From Micrococcales bacterium (GTDB lineage Bacteria > Actinomycetota > Actinomycetes > Actinomycetales > Dermatophilaceae), in NCBI GenBank assembly GCA_030537915.1, contig JAUNUZ010000208.1, forward strand, positions 1 through 5,022: a stretch of 5,022 bases of DNA, written 5' to 3'. The position numbers were made by a program, and so were the translations under genes. Of this stretch, positions 1 through 5,022 are shown piece after piece; position 1 is the stretch's first letter; every line of letters starts with the position of its first letter. The notes under the pieces are model-generated. The model made no database searches and was not told where the DNA came from. It was given only the letters and a program-made list of their open reading frames with translations.

Positions 1-345
<345 letters not shown>

Positions 346-1602
346 TCAGGCGGTGACGACCGCACCCTTGGGCACGATGACGATCCCACCCTCACTCAAG
401 CTATAGCCCCGCTCCCGGTCGTGGTCGTGGTCGACGCCGACCTGGGCGCCGGTCTCGACCCTGACATTCTTGTCGAGGATCGCTTTACGCACGAGGGCGT
501 TTCGGGACACCTCGACGTTGTCGAGCAGGACCGAGTCGAGCACCTGCGCGTAGCTGTGCACCTTGACCTGAGGGGAGAGAACCGAGCCCTCGACGCGGGC
601 CCCGGAGATGATGCAGCCGGGGGCGACGGCTGAGTTGAGCGCCTCGCCCAGTCGGCCGGTTTCGTTGTGCACGAACTTGGCCGGCGGGTGGCTCGCGGAG
701 TAGCTCGTGTAGATCGGCCACCTGGAGTTATAGAGGTTGAAGATCGGCTCGAGCGCGATGAGGTCGAGGTTCGCGTCGTAGTAGGAGTCGATCGTCCCGA
801 CGTCTCGCCAGTAGGCTCGGTCGCGATCCGTCGCTCCCGGAATCTCGTTGTTGTTGAAGTCGTAGACGTAGGCCTCGTCGCGCGCGACGAAGTAGGGAAC
901 GATGTCGCCGCCCATGTCGTGCTTGCTCGACTCGTTGTTTGCGTCCTTGGTCACGACCTCCCGCAAGACGTCGGCGTCGAAGACATAGTTGCCCATCGAG
1001 GCGAGCACCTCCTCCGGGGAGCCGGGCAGGCCCTTGGCGTCCGTCGGCTTCTCGCGCCAGCGACCGACCTTGCGGACGTCGGCGTCGTCGACCTCGATGA
1101 CCCCGAATTGGTCGGAGAGCGAGATGGGCTGCCTGATCGCCGCGACCGTGACGCCGGCGTTGGTCTCGACGTGCTGGTCGACCATCTGGGAGAAGTCCAT
1201 GCGGTAGACGTGGTCCGCGCCGACGACGACCACGATGTCGGGGCGCTCGTCGTCGATCGTGTTGAGGCTCTGGTAGATCGCGTCGGCGCTGCCCATGTAC
1301 CACTGCTTGCCGCGCCGCTGCTGAGCCGGGATCGGTGCCACGTAGTTGTCGAGCAGGGTCGACATTCGCCACGTCCGGGTGACGTGCCGGTCGAGACTGT
1401 GCGACTTGTACTGCGTCAATACGACGACCTTGAGGTAGCCGGAGTTGACGACATTGCTCAGTGCGAAGTCGACGAGCCGGTAGATGCCGCCGAAGGGGAC
1501 CGCAGGTTTCGCGCGGTCGGCGGTGAGCGGCATGAGCCGCTTGCCCTCGCCGCCTGCGAGGACTATGGCTAGGACGTTGGTTTTGCCGAAATGACGCCTC
1601 AT
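346..1602 (-). CDS. glgC: Glucose-1-phosphate adenylyltransferase (ADP-glucose pyrophosphorylase)
   Basis: Makes ADP-glucose and pyrophosphate from ATP and glucose-1-phosphate in the cytoplasm, the committed step of bacterial glycogen and related alpha-glucan synthesis. The protein is 418 residues, close to the roughly 400-residue actinobacterial enzymes. The nucleotidyltransferase domain comes first: GGEGKRL at 17-23, KPAVPFGG at 32-39, GADHVYRMD at 128-136 (D130 is the expected catalytic aspartate), EKP at 184-186 (K185 is the expected glucose-1-phosphate lysine), SMGNYVF at 202-208, [10 protein letters not shown] at 229-238 and WRDVGT at 265-270. The rest, about 295-415, is the left-handed beta-helix domain with hexapeptide-like repeats that carries allosteric sites in this family. 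All key residues are present. An upstream in-frame start at 1740 would add 46 basic, unconserved-looking residues and cover the divergent promoter region; the ATG at 1602 gives the normal family N-terminus and has TACGTT 6 bases before it. Divergent from glgA, as in M. tuberculosis; serB follows in the same direction. Confidence 0.96.
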   Translation of the reverse strand: MRRHFGKTNVLAIVLAGGEGKRLMPLTADRAKPAVPFGGIYRLVDFALSNVVNSGYLKVVVLTQYKSHSLDRHVTRTWRMSTLLDNYVAPIPAQQRRGKQWYMGSADAIYQSLNTIDDERPDIVVVVGADHVYRMDFSQMVDQHVETNAGVTVAAIRQPISLSDQFGVIEVDDADVRKVGRWREKPTDAKGLPGSPEEVLASMGNYVFDADVLREVVTKDANNESSKHDMGGDIVPYFVARDEAYVYDFNNNEIPGATDRDRAYWRDVGTIDSYYDANLDLIALEPIFNLYNSRWPIYTSYSASHPPAKFVHNETGRLGEALNSAVAPGCIISGARVEGSVLSPQVKVHSYAQVLDSVLLDNVEVSRNALVRKAILDKNVRVETGAQVGVDHDHDRERGYSLSEGGIVIVPKGAVVTA

Positions 1603-1608
1603 GCGTGC

Positions 1609-1614
1609 AACGTA
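1609..1614 (-). promoter_or_regulatory. Candidate -10 box (TACGTT) of glgC
   Basis: On the minus strand TACGTT spans 1614 to 1609 and ends 6 bases before the ATG at 1602. It fits the actinobacterial TAnnnT -10 form, and its position predicts transcription from the start codon itself, without a leader. No Shine-Dalgarno sequence precedes the ATG. The best -35-like sequence upstream, CCGACC at 1639-1634, matches TTGACA at only three positions and has a 19-base spacer. Confidence 0.45.
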
Positions 1615-1666
1615 CCGTTGTCCGCGGGGGCGCGGTCGGGTAGGTGGGGCGAATCTTGGTCCCGCC

Positions 1667-1685
1667 GCGCGAGGGTCACCCGCGC
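1667..1685. promoter_or_regulatory. Imperfect inverted repeat between the divergent glgC and glgA genes
   Basis: GCGC (1667-1670) and GGGT (1673-1676) face ACCC (1678-1681) and GCGC (1682-1685) around a single central base, with two unpaired bases in the left arm. The one-base centre is too small for a good RNA hairpin, so if it means anything it would be a protein-binding site in the 151-base control region shared by both genes. In GC-rich DNA such short repeats arise often by chance, so confidence is low. Confidence 0.15.
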
Positions 1686-1740
1686 TGATAAGAGTGCGGA
1701 CGAGGAGCTGGTCAAGGCCCCGCTGAGCGTGCCACGCCAC

Positions 1741-1746
1741 TAGGGT
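1741..1746 (+). promoter_or_regulatory. Candidate -10 box (TAGGGT) of glgA, deciding the start codon
   Basis: TAGGGT ends 7 bases before the GTG at 1754, giving a likely transcript start at the start codon. The same bases contain AGGG (1742-1745), which sits 8 bases before 1754 and could instead act as a ribosome binding site. Both readings favour the GTG at 1754 over the one at 1745, which overlaps the box. No clear -35 is seen at the normal distance. Confidence 0.5.
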
Positions 1747-1753
1747 GCGCTAT

Positions 1754-2959
1754 GTGCGCGTTGACATTCTTTCGAAGGAATATCCCCCGGCCGTGTATGG
1801 CGGAGCCGGCGTCCACGTCGAGGAGCTGGCGCGAGCGCTTCGCGCGCGAGGCGACGTCGACGTCCAGGTCCGGGCGTTCGGTGCGCCCCGGGACGAGCCC
1901 GGCACGACGGGCTACCCGGACTTGCCGCAGCTGAGCCACGCGAATGCCGCGTTGAAGACCCTCGGGGTCGACGTGGGGATGGCAGCGGACTGCGAGGGCG
2001 CCGACCTCATCCACTCACACACGTGGTACGCCAACATGGCCGGCCACCTCGGCGCCTTGCTCGCCGGCGCGCCGCACGTCGTCTCGGCCCATAGCCTGGA
2101 GCCGCTGCGACCGTGGAAGGCCGAGCAGCTCGGCGGCGGATACCGCGTCTCGTCCTGGGTGGAGAGGACGGCCTACGAGGCAGCTGCCGCCGTCATCGCG
2201 GTGAGCCACGGGATGCGTCAGGACATCCTCAAGTGCTACCCCAGCATCAACCCCGAGCACGTGCCGGTCGTCCACAACGGCATCGACTCCACGGATTGGC
2301 AGCCGGATACCTCCGACGCGGCCAAAGACACCTGCCGCCGCCTCGGCATGGACCCCGACCAGCGCTCGGTCCTCTTCGTCGGCCGGATCACCCGCCAGAA
2401 GGGCCTTCCGCACCTGCTCCGCGCGGCCGCCTTCCTCGAGCCCGACGTCCAGCTTGTCCTGTGCGCCGGGGCGCCGGACACGCCGGAGATCCAGGCCGAG
2501 GTCGAGCACCTCATGGATGAGCTGCGCAAGACCCGCGCGGGTGTCGTCCTCATCGCCGAGCACCTGCCCCGCCCGCAGGTGATCGCGCTGGAGAGCCACG
2601 CGACGGTCTTCGCCTGCCCCTCGGTCTACGAGCCGCTGGGCATCGTCAACCTCGAGGCGATGGCGTGCGATGCGGCGGTCGTCGCGACCCGGACCGGAGG
2701 CATTCCCGAGGTCGTCGTCCCCGGCGAGACCGGCTGGCTCGTCGACATCGAGCAGGTCCAGGACGGCACCGGCACACCCGTCGACCCCCCAGCCTTCGAG
2801 GCCGACCTCGCCGCGACGCTCAACGAGGCCGTCAGCGACCCGGCGCGGGCTCGGCAGATGGGTCAAGCTGGTCGACGCCGGGCCGTCGAGCACTTCTCAT
2901 GGTCGGCGATCGGGGACCGCACGATGGAGGTCTACCGCTCGGTGCTCGATCGCTTCTGA
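1754..2959 (+). CDS. glgA: GT4-type glycogen synthase / maltose-1-phosphate synthase (GlgA, GlgM type)
   Basis: A cytoplasmic ADP-glucose-dependent glucosyltransferase of 401 residues, the actinobacterial type usually annotated GlgA. The mycobacterial homologue (Rv1212c, GlgM) joins ADP-glucose to glucose-1-phosphate, making alpha-maltose-1-phosphate for GlgE, so that activity is as likely as plain glycogen synthase. Sequence evidence: EYPPAVYGGAGVHV at 9-22 replaces the KTGGLADV motif of classic GT5 synthases; HSHTWY at 87-92; AHSLEPLRPWK at 112-122; EQLGGGY at 124-130; HNGID at 174-178; GRITRQKG at 210-217 with R211 and K216 expected at the donor phosphates; and EPLGIVNLE at 293-301, the E-x7-E motif of GT4 enzymes. 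It is about 75 residues shorter than the E. coli GT5 enzyme, as expected for this type. The GTG at 1754 (MRVDILSKEYPP) is preferred to the GTG at 1745, since homologues begin MRV and TAGGGT precedes it. Divergent from glgC, convergent with the gene at 3012-3773. Family certain, reaction inferred. Confidence 0.95.
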   Translation: MRVDILSKEYPPAVYGGAGVHVEELARALRARGDVDVQVRAFGAPRDEPGTTGYPDLPQLSHANAALKTLGVDVGMAADCEGADLIHSHTWYANMAGHLGALLAGAPHVVSAHSLEPLRPWKAEQLGGGYRVSSWVERTAYEAAAAVIAVSHGMRQDILKCYPSINPEHVPVVHNGIDSTDWQPDTSDAAKDTCRRLGMDPDQRSVLFVGRITRQKGLPHLLRAAAFLEPDVQLVLCAGAPDTPEIQAEVEHLMDELRKTRAGVVLIAEHLPRPQVIALESHATVFACPSVYEPLGIVNLEAMACDAAVVATRTGGIPEVVVPGETGWLVDIEQVQDGTGTPVDPPAFEADLAATLNEAVSDPARARQMGQAGRRRAVEHFSWSAIGDRTMEVYRSVLDRF

Positions 2960-2985
2960 ACCCCGCACCAGGCAGCGGCGGTTCA
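2957..2985. terminator. Hairpin at the glgA stop, possible two-way terminator
   Basis: TGAACC plus CCGC (2957-2966) pairs with GCGG (2975-2978) and GGTTCA (2980-2985), giving ten base pairs with one bulged C at 2979 and an eight-base loop. The left arm includes the glgA stop codon. It sits between convergent genes and would fold on both strands, which suits ending both transcripts. There is no T run on either side, so it is not a classic rho-independent terminator; hairpins without a U tail are common in actinobacteria, but their efficiency varies. Confidence 0.45.
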
Positions 2986-3011
2986 CGGGAATGGGGCCTA
3001 GGAGGAGACGG

Positions 3012-3773
3012 TCAGTCCTCGCGGCCCGGGCGCAGGCCCGCCAAGTGCAGGGCCGCGATATTGACGGCACGGGTCAGGGCCAGCTCGCCGGCGCGCTGAA
3101 GATCGCGCAGGACCCTGCGTCGCGCATCGATCACCGCCGCGCTCGTTCCGTCCTGCGGCGCCCGCAGGGCCAGCGATGTCAGCTCGCCCACCGCTCCCGC
3201 TAGGGAGATGATGCGCACCGTCCGGGGGTTCAGGCCCAGCGGCAGGCCCCAGTCGGCGGCCCCGAGCCGATCCACGGCGTGATCGGCAAGCCCGCGCGAC
3301 AGCCACGGGGTCGGCGCGTCCGCCAGGGCGCGCGTCGCGGTCTGCACCGCGGCCAAGAGCTCGCGCTCGACCTCGCGGGCCGACCAGGCATCAAGGACGT
3401 GCGAGGCGACCGGGTCGCTGTCGTGGGCGGTCCAGCGCACGGCCAGGCCCCGGTCCCCAACCGGCCCGTACTCGTGCACGGCAGGTACGAGGGCTCCGCC
3501 CAACCCGGGAACGAAGACGCATTCCCCGACCTCGATGGCCGCGGCCCGCAAGTCCGATCCGCCAGGCAGATCGCTCGGATCACCCGGGCGGGGTAGCGCC
3601 AGGAGGACGACGCGCTCACCCAGCGAGCGGCGAGTTGCCAGCCACGACCGTGCCCCCTCGTGGTGGTCCGCGTCAGGTGCCGTCCGCTCCAGGGCGGCCT
3701 CGAGCTCACTCAGCCCCGCGAAGTAGCTCGTGCCCCACAGCGACAGGCGGGCGCTGGCCGACAGTTCGGGCAT
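3012..3773 (-). CDS. Conserved-looking actinobacterial protein of unknown function
   Basis: A 253-residue soluble protein; no signal peptide, membrane span or catalytic motif is apparent and I cannot assign it to a named family. The N-terminal part (1-30) begins MPELSASARLSLWGTSYFAG, then comes a possible mixed alpha/beta region: a strand-like VVLLALPRPGDP at 55-66, ECVFVPGLGGALVPAVHEYGP at 84-104, and VRWTAHD at 112-118. The second half (about 131-245) reads as alpha helices rich in Ala, Leu, Arg and Glu, with the Trp/Pro-containing DWGLPLGLNPRTVRIISLAGAVGEL between about 174 and 198, ending AALHLAGLRP. No clear coiled-coil register was found. The ATG at 3773 is preferred to an upstream in-frame start at 3854, because TACGAT ends 6 bases before it and the extra 27 residues are low in conservation-like character. 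Its codon use matches the neighbours, so it is very probably a real gene. Divergent from the ABC ATPase, convergent with glgA. Its job is unknown. Confidence 0.85.
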   Translation of the reverse strand: MPELSASARLSLWGTSYFAGLSELEAALERTAPDADHHEGARSWLATRRSLGERVVLLALPRPGDPSDLPGGSDLRAAAIEVGECVFVPGLGGALVPAVHEYGPVGDRGLAVRWTAHDSDPVASHVLDAWSAREVERELLAAVQTATRALADAPTPWLSRGLADHAVDRLGAADWGLPLGLNPRTVRIISLAGAVGELTSLALRAPQDGTSAAVIDARRRVLRDLQRAGELALTRAVNIAALHLAGLRPGRED

Positions 3774-3779
3774 TGCCTC

Positions 3780-3785
3780 ATCGTA
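3780..3785 (-). promoter_or_regulatory. Candidate -10 box (TACGAT) of the unknown-function gene
   Basis: On the minus strand TACGAT spans 3785 to 3780 and ends 6 bases before the ATG at 3773. The intervening bases are GAGGCA; the GAGG there is only 2 bases from the ATG, too close for normal Shine-Dalgarno use. This again suggests a leaderless transcript. No convincing -35 is seen upstream. Confidence 0.45.
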
Positions 3786-3878
3786 GGTGTGGGGTGGCGC
3801 GCACCGCCTCTGGGCGCGATCTGATCCCGTGAAACCGGCCGGACCTCGGCTCACCCGCGGGCCACGGACCCGAGCGCC

Positions 3879-3888
3879 GCACCGGTGC
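3879..3888. promoter_or_regulatory. 10-bp perfect palindrome in the ABC gene promoter spacer
   Basis: GCACCGGTGC reads the same on both strands and ends 2 bases before the TAGGGT box of the ABC gene, inside what would be the -35/-10 spacer. An overlapping CCCTAGGG palindrome (3888-3895) covers the box itself. Position suits a repressor site, but a 10-bp GC-rich palindrome alone is weak evidence. Confidence 0.2.
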
Positions 3889-3890
3889 CC

Positions 3891-3896
3891 TAGGGT
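3891..3896 (+). promoter_or_regulatory. Candidate -10 box (TAGGGT) of the ABC ATPase gene
   Basis: TAGGGT ends 8 bases before the ATG at 3905 and is identical to the box before glgA. Between box and ATG lies CGGGAGGC: its GGGAGG (3898-3903) is a good anti-Shine-Dalgarno match, but with only one base before the ATG it is too close to work in the usual way. No -35 consensus is visible. A leaderless or near-leaderless start is the simplest reading. Confidence 0.5.
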
Positions 3897-3904
3897 CGGG
3901 AGGC

Positions 3905-4771
3905 ATGAGTGACGTGTTGGAGTTCGCTGGTGTCACGGTGACGCGCGGCGATGCCACCCTGCTGGATGAGGTCGACTGGGAGGTCGAAGAGGGCCAGCGC
4001 TGGGTGATCCTCGGGCCCAACGGAGCGGGCAAGACGACGCTGCTGCAGCTGGCGGCGGCCCGGATGCATCCCACCCGCGGAGTCGCGGGCGTCCTCGGCG
4101 AAGTGCTCGGGGCCGTGGACGTCTTCGAGCTGCGTCCGCGCATCGGGCTCGCGAGTGCTGCGATGGCCGAGCGGATCCCCGGCGACGAGCGCGTCATCGA
4201 CGTCGTGGTGACCGCTTCCTACGGGATCGTCGGCCGCTGGCGCGAGTCATACGACCGCCTCGACTTGGCGCGCGGCCAAGAGCTCCTGGACTCCCTTGGC
4301 GCCGGACACCTGAGCCAGCGGCACTTCGGCACCCTCTCCGAGGGGGAGCGCAAGCGGGTCCAGATCGCGCGAGCCCTCATGACCGACCCAGAGCTCATGC
4401 TGCTCGACGAGCCCGCGGCGGGCCTCGACCTCGGCGGTCGGGAAGACCTCATCGCCCGTCTCGGCGCGCTTGCAGACGACCTCGAGGCCCCTGCTCTCGT
4501 CCTCGTGACTCACCACGTCGAGGAGATCCCGCCCGGCTTCACCGACGTGATGCTCCTGCGCGAGGGACGGGTCGTGGCGGCCGGGCCGCTTGAACTCACC
4601 CTGACGGAGGCGAATCTCGAGCGGACCTTCGGCCTTCCCCTCATTCTGCAGCAGCATGGCCGCCGCTACTCAGCCCGAGCGCGCACCGCGGACGTAGGCG
4701 CCGGCGACGGAACGACCGGCAGCCCGAGCCAGTCCACCCCCGCCGCAGACCCCGTCGGGAACCACTCGTAG
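3905..4771 (+). CDS. Stand-alone ABC transporter-type ATPase, ModF/YlmA-like
   Basis: A 288-residue cytoplasmic ABC ATPase with one nucleotide-binding domain. Walker A GPNGAGKTT is at 37-45, the signature is LSEGE at 144-148 (not LSGGQ), Walker B LMLLDE at 164-169 with catalytic E169, the D-loop GLD at 173-175, and the switch histidine H203 in VTHHVEE. The Q-loop position after RPRIGLASAAMAERIP (77-92) carries no glutamine. This set resembles the ModF/YlmA group, whose substrate and membrane partner are mostly unknown; a ModF-like name should not be taken to mean molybdate transport. No membrane protein or binding protein of an importer is encoded beside it, so it may act with a distant permease or as a soluble ATPase. 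Residues about 250-288 form a Gly/Ser/Thr/Pro-rich tail likely to be disordered. The ATG at 3905 fits the family N-terminus and lies 8 bases after TAGGGT. Divergent from 3012-3773; nfeD follows after 85 bases on the same strand. Confidence 0.92.
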   Translation: MSDVLEFAGVTVTRGDATLLDEVDWEVEEGQRWVILGPNGAGKTTLLQLAAARMHPTRGVAGVLGEVLGAVDVFELRPRIGLASAAMAERIPGDERVIDVVVTASYGIVGRWRESYDRLDLARGQELLDSLGAGHLSQRHFGTLSEGERKRVQIARALMTDPELMLLDEPAAGLDLGGREDLIARLGALADDLEAPALVLVTHHVEEIPPGFTDVMLLREGRVVAAGPLELTLTEANLERTFGLPLILQQHGRRYSARARTADVGAGDGTTGSPSQSTPAADPVGNHS

Positions 4772-4779
4772 CCACGAGT
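4764..4779 (+). terminator. Small stem-loop over the ABC gene stop codon
   Basis: ACTCGT (4764-4769) and ACGAGT (4774-4779) form a perfect 6-bp stem with the loop AGCC; the TAG stop is partly in stem and loop. The right arm belongs to a direct repeat, CACGAGT at 4773-4779 and 4785-4791. The stem is short and no T run follows, so it is at best a weak terminator. Confidence 0.2.
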
Positions 4780-4800
4780 CGTCGCACGAGTAGGCGCATG

Positions 4801-4818
4801 CACACGGACGTCCGTGTG
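4801..4818. promoter_or_regulatory. 18-bp perfect palindrome upstream of nfeD, operator candidate
   Basis: CACACGGAC and GTCCGTGTG form a gapless, perfect inverted repeat. It ends 2 bases before a -35-like TTGGTG (4821-4826), so a dimeric regulator bound here would meet RNA polymerase at the nfeD promoter. In RNA it could fold as a 7-bp stem with an ACGT loop and could then help end the ABC transcript, although only a short ATTT follows. The lack of a central loop favours a DNA-binding site. Which protein might bind is unknown. Confidence 0.45.
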
Positions 4819-4820
4819 AT

Positions 4821-4849
4821 TTGGTGGTGCGAAGCGCTACAGATAGGGG
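4821..4849 (+). promoter_or_regulatory. Candidate promoter of the nfeD-like gene
   Basis: TTGGTG (4821-4826) as -35 and TAGGGG (4844-4849) as -10 are 17 bases apart, the standard spacing. The -10 ends 7 bases before the ATG at 4857, the same distance as for glgA. Both hexamers are weak matches. GAGGG (4851-4855) is one base from the ATG, too near to serve as a Shine-Dalgarno; AGGGG (4845-4849) could instead serve as one, 7 bases away. The gene may also be read through from the ABC gene. Confidence 0.35.
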
Positions 4850-4856
4850 TGAGGGC

Positions 4857-5022
4857 ATGCCTGAATGGTTACAGGGCAACGAATGGGCGGCCTGGCTCGC
4901 CGTGGCGCTCATCCTCGGCGTCGTCGAGGCTGCAACTGTCGATCTCGTCTTCCTCATGCTGGCCGGGGGCGCGCTGGCTGGCACTATCGCGGCGCTGGCC
5001 GGGCTCGGGCTCGTAGGTCAGG
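4857..5022 (+). CDS. NfeD-like membrane protein, N-terminal part, cut by window edge
   Basis: The first 55 residues of a membrane protein, continuing past the right edge. MPEWLQGNEWAAWLAVALIL opens it, with a first hydrophobic segment at about 11-23 and a second at about 30-53; the acidic residues E24 and D29 lie between or at the edge of them. This pattern, a Trp-rich start followed by a hydrophobic hairpin with 'LGVVEAATVDLVFLMLAGGALAG', is typical of short NfeD-family proteins, which then carry a small cytoplasmic OB-fold domain. That domain would be beyond the window, so the call rests on the membrane part only. NfeD proteins are usually encoded next to SPFH/stomatin-like proteins and are thought to work with them in membrane organisation; such a gene may follow. 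Start at the ATG 4857, with TAGGGG 7 bases upstream. An alternative would be some other small two-helix membrane protein. Confidence 0.75.
   Translation, partial: MPEWLQGNEWAAWLAVALILGVVEAATVDLVFLMLAGGALAGTIAALAGLGLVGQ

Noticed and set aside
667..1572. Long 301-codon open frame on the plus strand, opposite glgC
   Set aside because: It is a mirror of the GC-rich glgC codons. The product is rich in V, D and R with no domain, while the minus strand gives a full GlgC.
1603..1740. 46-residue N-terminal extension of GlgC
   Set aside because: It would cover the whole divergent promoter region, is Arg/Pro-rich and unlike GlgC N-termini; the ATG at 1602 gives the normal start.
2015..2893. 292-codon open frame on the minus strand, opposite glgA
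   Set aside because: Shadow of a well-supported glycosyltransferase gene; the product has the biased D/R/G/V make-up typical of antisense frames and no recognisable motif.
3774..3854. 27-residue N-terminal extension of the unknown-function protein
   Set aside because: The sequence there is promoter-like, and the ATG at 3773 has a TACGAT box at the same distance as in the neighbouring genes.
3836..3861. Short palindromes CCGGCCGG and CCCGCGGG in the second divergent region
   Set aside because: Eight-base all-GC palindromes are expected by chance in DNA of this composition; no link to a promoter element could be made.
3778..4197. 139-codon minus-strand open frame overlapping the ABC gene start
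   Set aside because: Ser/Pro/Arg-rich shadow of the ABC coding region with no family resemblance; it also covers the divergent promoters.

Overview
The window looks like chromosomal DNA of a high-GC actinomycete. The coding strands are strongly GC-rich with G or C at most third positions. The protein variants are the actinobacterial ones: a GT4-type GlgA/GlgM and a GlgC with the '[17 protein letters not shown]' N-terminus. The gene order (serB next to glgC, glgC divergent from glgA, then an ABC ATPase and an NfeD protein) suggests Micrococcales, perhaps the Intrasporangiaceae/Dermatophilaceae. That family placement is inference. No mobile element, RNA gene, CRISPR array or sign of recent transfer was seen.

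Layout. 1-291 (minus): 5' part of serB, running off the left edge. 346-1602 (minus): glgC. 1603-1753: divergent promoter region. 1754-2959 (plus): glgA (glgM-type). 2957-2985: hairpin between two convergent genes. 3012-3773 (minus): conserved-looking protein of unknown function. 3774-3904: second divergent promoter region. 3905-4771 (plus): stand-alone ABC ATPase of the ModF/YlmA type. 4772-4856: spacer with a small stem-loop and an 18-bp perfect palindrome. 4857-5022 (plus): 5' part of an nfeD-like membrane protein gene, running off the right edge. No stretch of 300 bases or more is without a gene.

How the genes work together. GlgC makes ADP-glucose from glucose-1-phosphate and ATP. The neighbouring GlgA/GlgM uses ADP-glucose either to extend alpha-1,4-glucan or, as shown for the mycobacterial homologue, to make maltose-1-phosphate for the GlgE pathway. 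SerB makes L-serine from phosphoserine and is probably only a positional neighbour of glgC. The ABC ATPase and NfeD protein appear to be a separate unit. An SPFH/stomatin-like partner gene may follow the NfeD gene beyond the right edge, but this cannot be seen.

The most notable pattern is at the gene starts. All six genes have a TAnnnT or TAGGGG box ending 6 to 8 bases before the most likely start codon. Shine-Dalgarno-like sequences are either absent or too close to the start for normal use in five of the six. This suggests that most or all transcripts here are leaderless. Otherwise the region reads as ordinary housekeeping DNA, and I found no convincing undescribed system.
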